64,000 nt of DNA from Flavilitoribacter sp020436695 (GCA_041392665.1 JAWKLQ010000018.1:123575-187574); one strand, 5' to 3'. Positions 25,104-34,337 are shown, counted from the first letter of the stretch. Numbers and translations: made by a program. Notes: generated by a model from the letters alone, not told the origin.

Positions 25104-26768
25104 TTATAGACCAAGAACATCCACTCCCTGCTCAAAAACAATATCCACCGGGATGTTCATTTCCGATAGCCGGTCCAGGTCCCGCTGGAGACCAGCGTCG
25201 ATCAAACCTTTTTCAGCTACCAGATCGTCCACCCCATCATAATCCCCGTCTCCCTGCAAGGTCAGGATCAGGCGGGATAGTTCTGTAACCGCTTCTTCGA
25301 ATTTATCGAAATCTACGGCATATTGTCCGGTAGCCTCATCGTATTTGAAAGCATTATGTTCTTTAAAGAAGTTGAAGCGGATCATGTTCGCCTTACCGTG
25401 AGCACTGGAAGCGCCGAAACGAACAGAGCGGAAGATACCGGCCATGAAGGTAACGTAGTAATCGTGCAGTTCACCGTCGAGTTCCCCCTTATCGTGCAAC
25501 TGCTTGATCATATACAGGCCCAGAATGTCGGCTTTACCTTCTTCCAACGCACTGGCGTGCTCCTTCAATGCTTTACGGACCGTACCTCCACCTTTTCCCT
25601 GCAATACATTTTTTATACCCAAACCGTGGGCCACTTCGTGAAACATGGTATTGGCAAAAAAGGCATCAAAAGTAATGTGCTTGCGCTGCTCGGGTCCAAT
25701 GAGAACTTCAGAAATGGGCAACATGATCTTATCGAATTTAGCACGCATGGCATTCTTCAATTGCAGCCGGCGGGAGCCTTTCTGGTTCTGTACCTCCTCG
25801 TCATTCGGCAGATTAATGGCAATGGTCTTCGATCCGGCATTGCAGTCTCCGGCGTAGTAGACCACATCGTAGGCATTCAGTTCCGAATCCGTACCCGGTG
25901 ATTCGGATTTATATGCCTGGGGAACTGGTAATCCTTCCTGTAATTCCGGCAGAAAATCAGCGTATTTGGCCAGTCGCTCACTCCATTCCATATCCTTTAC
26001 CAACACGTAGCATTCATGTGCCGCTTTATAGCCATACAGTTGATCTTCATAAGTTTCGATGGGGCCGATCACCACATCCAGTGGATTGTCCTTCATATCC
26101 ATCCAGGCCATGTCACTGGGCTGGTATTCGTCATTGAGGAAAGCATCGGCACGCAGTTGGAGATATTTTTTCAGTGCTGCATTATCCGTAAGATCAGCAG
26201 CCTGTTGCAGCAGGCCAGCCGCTTTTTCCACCTGTTCCTTAAATTGCTGGTGGTAGGGAACCGTATACAAGCTGCCGTCCTCCTTCCGGCGAACAAAAGT
26301 ATACAGACTACTTCCTTCCGGCAATTCGGCCACTTCAAACTCATTCTTGGTCATGTCCCTGGGATAGAAATTGGCACCGGCGGGTTTGTCACCTACCCCT
26401 TCTACAAAAGAAGCGTTATTGTCCAGGCGATCCCAGGGGCCATAGTTGATGGTCGCATATTGCTGAACCAAGGGATCTTTCAGACTATTCATCAGCTCAT
26501 TCTTAGAGCCATAGGCTTCGTACCAAAAAAGTTCATTCATGATCTTGCCCGCCTCGATGAGGATGGGGATCATTTGCTTCTGCTTATCGGTAAGTTTATC
26601 CAGATCTGTGGTAAGTCGAACGGTGGCGTACTGATCTAGCTTTTTCTCCATTTCGGAGCGTTCGTCCGGGATCGCACCGGTTTCCATTTCTTCAGATGTG
26701 GAGACTTCTCCACAAGAGAGGATAAATATGCTAAGCAGTGTAAATAGATAGGTGGCGAAGGGTCGCAT
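25104..26768 (-). CDS. M49-like zinc peptidase lipoprotein (dipeptidyl-peptidase III family)
   Basis: 554 residues with a lipoprotein signal (FILSC, Cys19). The C-terminal half carries the zinc site: NTMFHEVAHGLGI with His377, Glu378 and His381, followed 28 residues on by ALEEGKADILGLY, which supplies the third ligand. This matches the M49-type arrangement HxxxH...EExKAD. Classical DPP III has the six-residue HELLGH; here the motif is the five-residue HEVAH, as in the bacterial side branch of the family. Function is most likely removal of dipeptides or processing of exported peptides at the envelope; activity is not provable from sequence. It converges with the deacetylase gene. Confidence 0.82.
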   Translation of the reverse strand: MRPFATYLFTLLSIFILSCGEVSTSEEMETGAIPDERSEMEKKLDQYATVRLTTDLDKLTDKQKQMIPILIEAGKIMNELFWYEAYGSKNELMNSLKDPLVQQYATINYGPWDRLDNNASFVEGVGDKPAGANFYPRDMTKNEFEVAELPEGSSLYTFVRRKEDGSLYTVPYHQQFKEQVEKAAGLLQQAADLTDNAALKKYLQLRADAFLNDEYQPSDMAWMDMKDNPLDVVIGPIETYEDQLYGYKAAHECYVLVKDMEWSERLAKYADFLPELQEGLPVPQAYKSESPGTDSELNAYDVVYYAGDCNAGSKTIAINLPNDEEVQNQKGSRRLQLKNAMRAKFDKIMLPISEVLIGPEQRKHITFDAFFANTMFHEVAHGLGIKNVLQGKGGGTVRKALKEHASALEEGKADILGLYMIKQLHDKGELDGELHDYYVTFMAGIFRSVRFGASSAHGKANMIRFNFFKEHNAFKYDEATGQYAVDFDKFEEAVTELSRLILTLQGDGDYDGVDDLVAEKGLIDAGLQRDLDRLSEMNIPVDIVFEQGVDVLGL

Positions 26769-27482
26769 AATGGTATTAATTTGGTTTGGCTGGTAAAATT
26801 AACAGGTTTTAGGCAATGGATGGTTGGGACGAAAAAAGAAGCGTAAAGAAAAGCACCGAAGCTATGAATTCCCGGTTGAATAAGTAAAGTAAATGATAGG
26901 ACCGTCGGAATTCGCATCATCCCATTGGGCTTTACTAGTGATATAGATGTGTTATGGTTCAGGTATAGGGTGATCTTTGAGGGAGGGTTCCCAACCCTGG
27001 CCTCCGCCGCCGACCGACTCTTTCCAATAGGAGTGCAATGACATAGCGCTGCCCCCCCTACCACCTGCGTCGGTCGCAAATTAGATGCGCATTCATACCC
27101 CACCGGATTTGGATCCGAATACCGATCAGGTAAAAATCTATGTGGGTAATTAACTTCGACATGACCACCCAATAGTGGATGGAGAAAAGGCAAGATATAG
27201 GTTAATCAGCTTTGAAGGCTCTAATATAAACTTTTTGAATTGAATTCCAAAATAAAAAACATATCCATTCAAACTATAACTCCAAACTGCCAAAAATCAC
27301 TGGCATCCCAGCTTATTTTGGCCTAACTTATAGCACCGTAAAAGATATTCTGATCGCATGACAAAAATGCAGTCAAACATGCAAAAACACAGCCATTTTG
27401 ACACGTCCTTTACAGTGGCATACTTGTTGAAAGTAAGAGAATAGAGCTCGAAAACGGGTTCAAAGAAAAAAAAACAACAGTA
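26769..27482. other. 714-bp intergenic region before clpB
   Basis: Contains a G+C-rich island at about 26970-27180 (ctccgccgccgaccgac, gccccccctaccacc) set in A+T-rich DNA. Its minus-strand translation is open for about 185 codons (27193-26636) but overlaps the M49 gene start and has no protein-like composition. It looks more like a decayed dispersed repeat than a gene. The clpB promoter candidate is at the right-hand end. Confidence 0.5.
27398..27426 (+). promoter_or_regulatory. putative clpB promoter
   Basis: TTGACA (27398-27403), 17 bases, TACTTG (27421-27426), 56 bases before the ATG. The TTG-N17-TA layout fits a housekeeping or heat-shock promoter. No CIRCE-like inverted repeat is visible. 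Confidence 0.45.
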
Positions 27483-30116
27483 ATGAATCTCAATAATTTA
27501 ACCATAAAATCACAGGAAGCCCTCCAACGCGCCCAGCAGATTGCCCTCGAAAATGGGCAACAGGCACTTGAATTGGGGCACTTGCTCAAAGGGATTCTTG
27601 AGGTGGATGAAAATGTCGCTCCTTATGTATTTAAAAAATTGGGCGTCAATTATTCCGCCGTTAAGCAGGCTACGGATAGCATCGTAGCTGGTTACCCAAA
27701 GGTTTCCGGCGGTACGCCTTATCTGTCGCGTACAGCAACGGAAGCTATTCAAAAAGCCAATACCTATCTGAAGGAATTTGGCGATGAGTACGTGGCGCTG
27801 GAACACCTTTTACTCGGTATTATGTCGGTCAAAGACAGTGTTTCACAAATGCTGAAAGACAGCGGCCTGAACGAAAAAGGGCTGAAAGCAGCCATTCTCG
27901 AATTGCGGAAAGGCAATAAAGTGACCAGTGCTAGTGCAGAAGGCACTTATAATGCATTGAACAAATACGCCATTAACCTCAACGAGCGCGCCCGTAACGG
28001 GAAGCTCGATCCGGTGATCGGCCGGGATGAAGAGATCCGGCGTGTATTGCATATTCTGGCCCGGCGTACCAAAAATAATCCTATCCTCATCGGTGAACCG
28101 GGTGTTGGTAAGACCGCTATTGTAGAAGGCCTTGCCCACCGTATTGTTGACGGTGACGTGCCCGAAGATCTGCGGGATAAAGACATTTATTCCCTTGATA
28201 TGGGTGCCCTTATTGCCGGTGCCAAATACCAGGGTGAATTTGAGGAAAGGTTAAAATCCGTGATCAATGAAGTAGTAAGTGCCGAAGGACAGATCTTTCT
28301 CTTTATCGACGAGATCCACACCTTGATCGGTGCCGGTAAGAGCCAGGGGGCCATGGATGCCGCCAACATTTTAAAACCGGCTCTGGCACGCGGTGAGTTG
28401 CGGACCATTGGTGCAACAACCCTGGGTGAATACCAGAAGTACTTTGAAAACGACAAAGCGCTTGAACGCCGTTTTCAAACGGTTATGGTCGACGAGCCCA
28501 GTGAGGAAGACGCCATTTCCATTCTTCGGGGTTTGAAAGAACGCTATGAAACCCACCACAAGATCAACATTAAGGATGATGCAATCGTGGCAGCTGTACA
28601 GCTATCCAGCCGTTACATCACCGATCGGTTCCTGCCGGATAAGGCGATTGACCTGATCGATGAAGCGGCAGCCCGGCTTCGTCTCGAAATGAACTCCATG
28701 CCAGAAGAGCTGGATGAAGTGGAACGTAAGATCCGTCAGCTGGAGATCGAAAGAGAGGCCATGAAACGCGAGCACGACGACCAGAAGGTAAGTCGTATCA
28801 ACGAAGACCTGGCCAATCTGGAAGAACAACGCAATGAATTGCGGGCCCAGTGGGAAAGTGAACGAGAAGTGGTACTGGGTATTCAGAAGACCAAAGAAGA
28901 TATCGAGCAACTGAAGCTGGAAGCCAACCGTCTTGAACGGGAAGGTAATTACACCGAAGTAGCCGAGATCCGTTACGGTCGTATACCCAAAGTCCAGGCA
29001 ACGTTAGAAGAATACAACGAACGCCTGCAACAAATGCAGGAGGACAATAAGATGCTGGTCAAGGAAGAAGTAGATGCGGAAGACATCGCGGAGATCGTCG
29101 CTAAGTGGACTGGGGTCCCGGTAACGCGGATGCTGCAAAGTGAAAGAGATAAGATCCTGCATCTGGAAGAAGAACTGCACAAGCGGGTAATTGGTCAGGA
29201 TGAGGCCGTTGAAGCTGTAGCCGATGCCATCCGTCTGAGCCGTACCGGACTGGCTAACCCCAAACGGCCCATCGGATCATTCCTATTCCTGGGTACTACT
29301 GGTGTTGGTAAGACGGAGCTGGCAAAAGCACTGGCTGAATATCTCTTCAACGATGAGAACCTGATGACCCGCATTGATATGAGTGAATATCAGGAACGGC
29401 ACGCCGTGAGTCGGCTGGTTGGTGCGCCTCCGGGATATGTTGGCTACGATGAAGGTGGCCAGTTGACGGAAGCAGTGCGCCGGAAGCCTTATTCCGTAGT
29501 GCTGCTGGATGAGATCGAAAAAGCGCATCCGGACGTATTCAACATTTTGCTACAGGTATTGGAAGACGGCCGCCTCACTGACAACAAGGGACGTGTAGCT
29601 AACTTTAAGAATACGATCATTATCATGACCTCCAATATTGGGTCGGATATCATTCGGGAAAACTTCAGTAAGATGACCGAGGCCGACGAAGATGAGGTAG
29701 TAGAAAAAACGAGAAATATGGTATTCGATCTGCTGAAGCGAACCGTACGACCGGAATTTCTCAACCGTATCGATGATGTGATCATGTTCCGGCCATTGTC
29801 ACGGAAAGATATCCGTGATATTGTGGAGATCCAGTTGAAGGCACTGAAAGCCAGTCTGGCCGAACAGAATATCTCACTGGCCATTACGCCGCAGGCCATG
29901 GATTGGCTGGCGGAGGAAGGCTACCATCCGGAATTCGGTGCACGACCACTAAAACGGGTGATCCAGAAGAGCGTACTTCGTCAGTTATCCAGGCAAATGC
30001 TGGATGGCTCTATTGAACCAAACAGTCACATTGTATTGGATGTCTTCGATGATGTGGTGGTATTCCGCAAAGCGGTAAAGCCGGAGGAGATACCACAGGT
30101 GGAAGAAGTAAATTAA
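27483..30116 (+). CDS. clpB: ATP-dependent chaperone ClpB
   Basis: 877 residues, the normal ClpB length. Order of domains: Clp N domain (two repeats, residues 1-145), first AAA+ module with Walker A GEPGVGKT near residue 205 and Walker B IFLFIDEIHTLIGAG, the coiled-coil middle domain typical of ClpB (about 400-525, EEQRNELRAQWESERE), second AAA+ module with GTTGVGKT near 603 and the C-terminal small domain (HPEFGARPLKRVIQK). The long middle domain separates it from ClpA/ClpC, and no ClpP-docking loop is evident. It disaggregates heat-damaged proteins together with DnaK. It is a single gene convergent with guaB. Confidence 0.97.
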   Translation: MNLNNLTIKSQEALQRAQQIALENGQQALELGHLLKGILEVDENVAPYVFKKLGVNYSAVKQATDSIVAGYPKVSGGTPYLSRTATEAIQKANTYLKEFGDEYVALEHLLLGIMSVKDSVSQMLKDSGLNEKGLKAAILELRKGNKVTSASAEGTYNALNKYAINLNERARNGKLDPVIGRDEEIRRVLHILARRTKNNPILIGEPGVGKTAIVEGLAHRIVDGDVPEDLRDKDIYSLDMGALIAGAKYQGEFEERLKSVINEVVSAEGQIFLFIDEIHTLIGAGKSQGAMDAANILKPALARGELRTIGATTLGEYQKYFENDKALERRFQTVMVDEPSEEDAISILRGLKERYETHHKINIKDDAIVAAVQLSSRYITDRFLPDKAIDLIDEAAARLRLEMNSMPEELDEVERKIRQLEIEREAMKREHDDQKVSRINEDLANLEEQRNELRAQWESEREVVLGIQKTKEDIEQLKLEANRLEREGNYTEVAEIRYGRIPKVQATLEEYNERLQQMQEDNKMLVKEEVDAEDIAEIVAKWTGVPVTRMLQSERDKILHLEEELHKRVIGQDEAVEAVADAIRLSRTGLANPKRPIGSFLFLGTTGVGKTELAKALAEYLFNDENLMTRIDMSEYQERHAVSRLVGAPPGYVGYDEGGQLTEAVRRKPYSVVLLDEIEKAHPDVFNILLQVLEDGRLTDNKGRVANFKNTIIIMTSNIGSDIIRENFSKMTEADEDEVVEKTRNMVFDLLKRTVRPEFLNRIDDVIMFRPLSRKDIRDIVEIQLKALKASLAEQNISLAITPQAMDWLAEEGYHPEFGARPLKRVIQKSVLRQLSRQMLDGSIEPNSHIVLDVFDDVVVFRKAVKPEEIPQVEEVN

Positions 30117-30129
30117 TAAATTAGGTTTT

Positions 30130-30182
30130 CAGTACTTGGTGATGGGTACTCGGTTCAGCTGAATACCCAACACCGGGTACTG
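30130..30182. terminator. hairpin between convergent clpB and guaB
   Basis: Left arm 30130-30148 (cagtacttggtgatgggta) pairs with right arm 30164-30182 at 16 of 19 positions; the loop contains the palindrome ttcagctgaa. It lies between two stop codons and probably ends transcription from both sides. Its arms are themselves iterated (gtacttgg/gggtactcgg), resembling the other iterated-arm elements. Confidence 0.65.
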
Positions 30183-30183
30183 A

Positions 30184-31665
30184 TCACCTTCTACTATAAT
30201 TCGGTGCTTCCTTCGTAATCGTGATATGATGCGGATGGCTCTCCGCCACACCTGCATTGGATATCTTGACAAAGCGCGCCTTGCGCAAAGCATTGATGTC
30301 GTGAGCACCACAATATCCCATCCCCGCTCTCAAACCGCCGATATACTGTACCATCACTTCCGCCAGCGTACCTTTATAAGGCACTCTTCCTTCAATACCT
30401 TCCGGTACCAGCTTTTTGATATCATCCTCCACATCCTGGAAATAGCGATCTTTCGAACCAAGCTTCATAGCTCCCAAAGATCCCATACCACGATATACCT
30501 TGAATTTTCTGCCGTCAAAAATGATGGTTTCACCGGGTGCTTCTTCTACCCCGGCAAATAATCCACCGGCCATAATAGAGTTGGCACCGGCCGCCAAAGC
30601 TTTCACGATATCCCCCGTATAGCGAATACCACCGTCGCCGATCACGGGAACACCTGTTTTTTTAATTGCTTCAGATGCAATGTGAATGGCCGTCAACTGT
30701 GGCACGCCCACACCGGCCACCACACGGGTAGTACAGATACTTCCCGGTCCTACGCCTACTTTCACCCCGTCGGCACCGGCATCCACCAGTGCTTTGGCTC
30801 CCTCACCGGTAGCTACGTTGCCGCCGATCACCTGCAGGTCAGGGAAATGTTGTTTAACCAACCGTATCGCATCCAGCACCCCACGCGAATGACCGTGTGC
30901 AGTATCCACACAAATAGCATCTACACTCACATTGACCAATGCTTCTACCCGATCCATCATATCTGCCGTAACCCCAACTGCGGCACCGACCACCAGACGT
31001 CCCAGTGAATCTTTACAGGCACGCGGATAGTCTTGCACTTTCAGAATATCTTTATAGGTGATCAACCCCACCAGCGTATTGTGCTCATCCACTACCGGCA
31101 ACTTCTCGATCTTGTACCGCTGTAGGATGTCGCGGGCCTGATCAAGGGTGGTGCCCATGGGTGCGGTCACCAGGTTTTCGGAAGTCATCATTTCACTGAC
31201 CGGCCGCTCCGGTTCATCCTCAAAACGAAGATCGCGGTTGGTAAGAATACCGATCAGCTTATTTTTATTGTCAACGATGGGAATACCTCCGATCTTGAAA
31301 CGGGTCATCAGTTCCAGGGCATCCCGCATACGCGCGTCTACCGGCAGTGTAACCGGATCTACGATCATACCACTCTCCGAACGCTTGACCAACCGGACCT
31401 GATCGGCCTGGTCTTCAATGGTCATGTTCTTGTGGATGATACCGATACCTCCCTGCCGGGCAATGGCAATAGCCAGACGGTGTTCGGTAACCGTGTCCAT
31501 AGCGGCCGAAACGATCGGTGTATTCAAACGTAGTTCGCGTGTAAGTTGGGAAGAAATGTCGACTTCGCGGGGAAGGACTTCGGAGTAGGCGGGCATCAGC
31601 AGGACGTCATCGAAAGTCAATGCTTCGCCCCAAAATTTTGCTTGGTCAATTTTGCTTGTTTCCAT
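30184..31665 (-). CDS. guaB: inosine-5'-monophosphate dehydrogenase
   Basis: 493 residues from ATG 31665 (METSKIDQAKFWGEALTFDDVLLMPAYSEVLP); a TTG two codons earlier is less likely. The TIM barrel is interrupted by two CBS domains (about 95-205, SEMMTSENLVTAPMGTT), and the catalytic loop GVGPGSICTTRVVAGVGVPQ contains the active-site cysteine. It catalyses NAD-dependent oxidation of IMP to XMP, the first committed step to GTP. A minus-strand TAnnTTTG box (TACCTTTG, 31676-31669) ends only three bases before the ATG, so the mRNA may be leaderless or nearly so. It is divergent from tadA with 71 bases between the starts. Confidence 0.97.
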   Translation of the reverse strand: METSKIDQAKFWGEALTFDDVLLMPAYSEVLPREVDISSQLTRELRLNTPIVSAAMDTVTEHRLAIAIARQGGIGIIHKNMTIEDQADQVRLVKRSESGMIVDPVTLPVDARMRDALELMTRFKIGGIPIVDNKNKLIGILTNRDLRFEDEPERPVSEMMTSENLVTAPMGTTLDQARDILQRYKIEKLPVVDEHNTLVGLITYKDILKVQDYPRACKDSLGRLVVGAAVGVTADMMDRVEALVNVSVDAICVDTAHGHSRGVLDAIRLVKQHFPDLQVIGGNVATGEGAKALVDAGADGVKVGVGPGSICTTRVVAGVGVPQLTAIHIASEAIKKTGVPVIGDGGIRYTGDIVKALAAGANSIMAGGLFAGVEEAPGETIIFDGRKFKVYRGMGSLGAMKLGSKDRYFQDVEDDIKKLVPEGIEGRVPYKGTLAEVMVQYIGGLRAGMGYCGAHDINALRKARFVKISNAGVAESHPHHITITKEAPNYSRR

Positions 31666-31684
31666 GCGCAAAGGTATAAATTTG
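31651..31684 (+). promoter_or_regulatory. putative tadA promoter overlapping the guaB start
   Basis: TTTG (31651-31654), 22 bases, TAAATTTG (31677-31684) fits the Bacteroidota promoter consensus and lies 52 bases before the tadA ATG. It overlaps the guaB start codon and the opposing box at 31669-31676. Confidence 0.5.
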
Positions 31685-31736
31685 TCGCAAAAAAAAAATC
31701 CCAGCCTTCAATTTTTCCGGAAATTACTCATTAGTT

Positions 31737-32183
31737 ATGCTCAGCGTTTACAGCGATTCCCACTTCATGAAACAGGCCCTGCAACAGGCCAACATTGCAC
31801 TGGAAGAAGGCGAAATTCCCGTCGGGGCGATCGTCGTATGCGAAAATCAGATCATCGCCAGGGCTTATAATCAGACTGAAAAATTACACGACGTCACCGC
31901 CCACGCCGAGATCATTGCCATCACTGCTGCCGCTAATTTTCTAAACAGTAAGTACCTGCCGGACTGTACCCTGTACGTTACGCTCGAACCCTGCGTCATG
32001 TGTGCCGGCGCCCTGCAATGGGCCCAGATCGGCCGGGTAGTGTACGGAGCGGCTGATGACAAGCGCGGTTTCATGCGGTTTGGTAAAACATTGTTACATC
32101 CTAAAACAAAGCTGGAATACGGAATTATGGAAGAAGAATGTAGTACGCTTCTGAAGACCTTTTTTGAGAAACTCAGGAAATGA
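31737..32183 (+). CDS. tadA: tRNA-specific adenosine-34 deaminase
   Basis: 148 residues with the cytidine-deaminase fold zinc motifs HAEIIAI (His and catalytic Glu) and PCVMCAGALQWAQI (two Cys ligands), and the TadA-type ending DKRGFMRFGKTLLHPKTKLEYGI. It converts wobble adenosine to inosine in tRNA-Arg(ACG), or acts as a related nucleobase deaminase; length and motifs favour TadA. ATG 31737 is close to the candidate promoter. A repeat element starts 7 bases after its stop. Confidence 0.93.
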   Translation: MLSVYSDSHFMKQALQQANIALEEGEIPVGAIVVCENQIIARAYNQTEKLHDVTAHAEIIAITAAANFLNSKYLPDCTLYVTLEPCVMCAGALQWAQIGRVVYGAADDKRGFMRFGKTLLHPKTKLEYGIMEEECSTLLKTFFEKLRK

Positions 32184-32189
32184 TGAGAA

Positions 32190-32285
32190 GATCCTACGAT
32201 GCTGCAATGCTGTGATGTATTTTTCAAAATTGGTTCAATAAGTCATCGTATTATCGCCAGCATTACAGGATCGCAGCATTAATCA
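32190..32285. repeat. inverted repeat with iterated arms, gatgttgtgatg family
   Basis: Left arm 32190-32219 (gatcctacgatgctgcaatg, then ctgtgatg) and right arm 32244-32285 (catcgtattatcgccagcat, tacaggatcgcagcatt). The left arm closely matches the inverse of 39012-39050 (catcgtaggatc end), showing it is a dispersed family. Confidence 0.7.
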
Positions 32286-32430
32286 CCGTTAAATTTAGTT
32301 AAGCCCGTCGTTAAAAACTCTTAAGCTGGTATTGATACTTATAAATGACTGTTAATTTTCCAGCCGGAAGAAAGAAACAAATAGGGTGCCGAACCTTCAT
32401 TTGGCATCTTCGTTAAAAAAGAATCTACCA

Positions 32431-32976
32431 ATGAAAAGTTTGTATAACATTTTTGCTGCTGCCGCGATGCTACTCACGCTCAGTGCCTGTAGTCCGCAAC
32501 TGACTACTTTTACGCAACGCCTTTATGACGAATACGAATGGACAGAAACCGATCTGAAACGCATCCAGTTCTATGTGTCTGATGATATTGTTATGCGTCG
32601 CCAGCTGACGGGGGGAAGCTCTGAGATCATTTCCGGTGAGATCAAGGTAGTCGACGGCCGCGAAGTGGAAGAAGTGGTCATCCGGCGTAAAACGCCCGGT
32701 GTACTACTATTCCTGCCCAAGGAAAATCGCTTTGCCATTAGTTTTGAGGCAGAAGGCGATGATCGCTATCTCATTTTCGGGCCCAATCCCAAAGCCGGAA
32801 ATCGCTACGCCTTACTGGCTTCCGAATGGCGCCGGCGTGGCGGTACGGTCACTTACGAAGGACGCAGGTTTGACGTGGAAGCATCCAGTGCTTTCGCCTC
32901 CCTGATGGTTGACCTGAAAAAGATCCGGAAGACCTCTATCAATTCTCGTACGGCTCGGGGAAGACGGGTTAATTGA
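32431..32976 (+). CDS. putative lipoprotein of unknown function
   Basis: 181 residues from ATG 32431, which opens the lipoprotein signal MKSLYNIFAAAAMLLTLSAC. The mature part is beta-rich (FYVSDDIVMRRQLTGGSSEIISGEIKVVDGREVEEVVI, RYLIFGPNPKAGNRYALLA) with a strongly basic end (KKIRKTSINSRTARGRRVN). I do not recognise a family. It stands alone between two repeat elements; its stop overlaps the start of the next repeat by a few bases. Codon use looks normal, so it is likely a real envelope protein. Confidence 0.75.
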   Translation: MKSLYNIFAAAAMLLTLSACSPQLTTFTQRLYDEYEWTETDLKRIQFYVSDDIVMRRQLTGGSSEIISGEIKVVDGREVEEVVIRRKTPGVLLFLPKENRFAISFEAEGDDRYLIFGPNPKAGNRYALLASEWRRRGGTVTYEGRRFDVEASSAFASLMVDLKKIRKTSINSRTARGRRVN

Positions 32977-33393
32977 TGTTGTGATATTGTGATGTTGTGA
33001 TATTGTGATGTTGTGATGAGTTAAGTGCAGTGGAAGGCGAGGTTATTATTGCTCCACGAGTTCTTTATATCGTTGATATAGCTATGAGCCGTTCCGGATT
33101 TTTAGACAGTATGGTAAGTAGATTATGCTATGAACCGTTGCCGGTTACCGGTTACCGGTTGATCAATTGGGTGACAGCAACTTCCAGGTAAGATGTAGCC
33201 GCGTCAGAATCGGTATTAAAGTCTAGTCAAGCACTTTCCGAGCATATTTTTTCTGCCCCAGCGCACTTGCAAAGTGCTTGGCTCCGGTTCAAGATGATCT
33301 CGTGGTGCAGTAACATATTCTTTAAGCAATTCACACTACCCATCACAGCATCACAGCATCGCAAAATCACAACATCATAACATTACAGCATCA
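32974..33393. repeat. large inverted repeat with iterated gatgttgtgat arms
   Basis: Left arm 32974-33019 is a run of alternating tgatgttg/tgatattg units; right arm 33350-33393 is the inverse (catcacagcatcacagcatc then aaatcacaacatcataac). The interior shares pieces with 38900-39010 (gatgagtt..gtgca, ctcgtggtgca). The right arm reaches into the SDR gene and supplies its last codons (FDAVML and stop). The 400 bases contain no gene; a second repeat family is nested at 33165-33280. Confidence 0.75.
33165..33280. repeat. dispersed hairpin element, copy 1 (nested)
   Basis: The stretch from aattgggtgacagcaacttcc to the hairpin aagcactttccgagca / gcacttgcaaagtgctt aligns with 59245-59373 (ttccaatgtaagaagtggcc ... 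agtgctctccgagcg). It lies within the larger gatgttgtgat element. Confidence 0.6.
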
Positions 33394-34235
33394 AAACCAG
33401 TCATAGCACAGCTTTCCTTCCACATCCGACGTGCCAGCAGATCGTTACTGGCCAGCCCCTTGAGCTCCCGCTGTCGCTGATGCTCATCAAAAAAGCTTCC
33501 GCTGATCTGTTCAACTGCCGGATCGGTAGCCAGATAAAGATGAGTTTGTGCCCCACGAAGCGGAGCACACATGAATGGCTTCCAGAAGGTCCAGAAAAGC
33601 GATAATTTCCAGTTGGAATATTTGTTGCCGAATCGGGTGCGCACTACGCCCGGATGCAGGGCATTGGTAATGATCCGCTTCTCCCGACGCGCCAGTTCAC
33701 GAGTGAACAGCATCACCGCCAGCTTGCTCTGAGCGTAGGCTTCAATCCCATTGTAAGCCGCCGGCCCTTTCTCTCCGCGTAAATTTTCAAAATCGATCTT
33801 ACCGTGGCATTGGGCTACCGATGAAACATTGACCACCCGGGGCGATGGCGCCGCCAACAGATGAGGCTTCAATAATCGTGTCAGCAGAAAATGGCCCAGA
33901 TGATTGATCCCAAAATGCCATTCATAACCATCTTCGGTAAGCCGGAGCTGACTGGAATAGACGCCGGCGTTGTTGATGAGGACATCCAGTTGATCAAAGC
34001 GCCCGGAAAACTGCTGCACCGCCTCGTGAATGGAAGCCTGGCTGGCCAGATCGATCGGGATATGATAAATTTCCCGGTTTTGGCTCAGTTTGCTGATCCG
34101 GTGACAAACCGCTTTACCACTGGAAGCATTGCGACAGGCAATGATCACTTTCATGCCCCGATGAGCCAGTTCAAGCGCCGCCGCACGTCCAATGCCATCG
34201 GAACCTCCGGTAATGAAAACGGTTTTATCCTGCAT
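33375..34235 (-). CDS. short-chain dehydrogenase/reductase
   Basis: 286 residues with a classical SDR layout: NAD(P)-binding ITGGSDGIGRAAALELAHRG at the N-terminus, NNAG at about residue 90, the catalytic serine in VVNVSSVAQ and YAQSKLAVMLF with the catalytic Tyr and Lys, then HPGVVRTRFG. It most resembles the retinol dehydrogenase/WW-domain oxidoreductase type of SDR often found in bacteria; substrate is unknown. The last six codons and stop lie in the right arm of a repeat element, so the natural C-terminus may have been altered by insertion. Confidence 0.9.
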   Translation of the reverse strand: MQDKTVFITGGSDGIGRAAALELAHRGMKVIIACRNASSGKAVCHRISKLSQNREIYHIPIDLASQASIHEAVQQFSGRFDQLDVLINNAGVYSSQLRLTEDGYEWHFGINHLGHFLLTRLLKPHLLAAPSPRVVNVSSVAQCHGKIDFENLRGEKGPAAYNGIEAYAQSKLAVMLFTRELARREKRIITNALHPGVVRTRFGNKYSNWKLSLFWTFWKPFMCAPLRGAQTHLYLATDPAVEQISGSFFDEHQRQRELKGLASNDLLARRMWKESCAMTGFDAVML

Positions 34236-34337
34236 AGTAGCTGATTAGTTTTCATTAAACAAGCAGACCTCCCCCTTCGGTTTAGGGACAGCGAGGATAT
34301 TTTTGTCATAAAGACCACAGGAACCATCCAGAGTTGT

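Noticed and set aside
26636..27193. 185-codon open frame on the minus strand before the M49 gene
   Set aside because: It overlaps the M49 lipoprotein start, has no recognisable domain or signal, and its composition follows a GC-rich island rather than a coding pattern.
32974..33393. Regularly repeated motifs suggesting a CRISPR array
   Set aside because: Units are 8-16 bases, imperfect and without unique spacers, arms are inverted to each other, and no cas genes are in the window.
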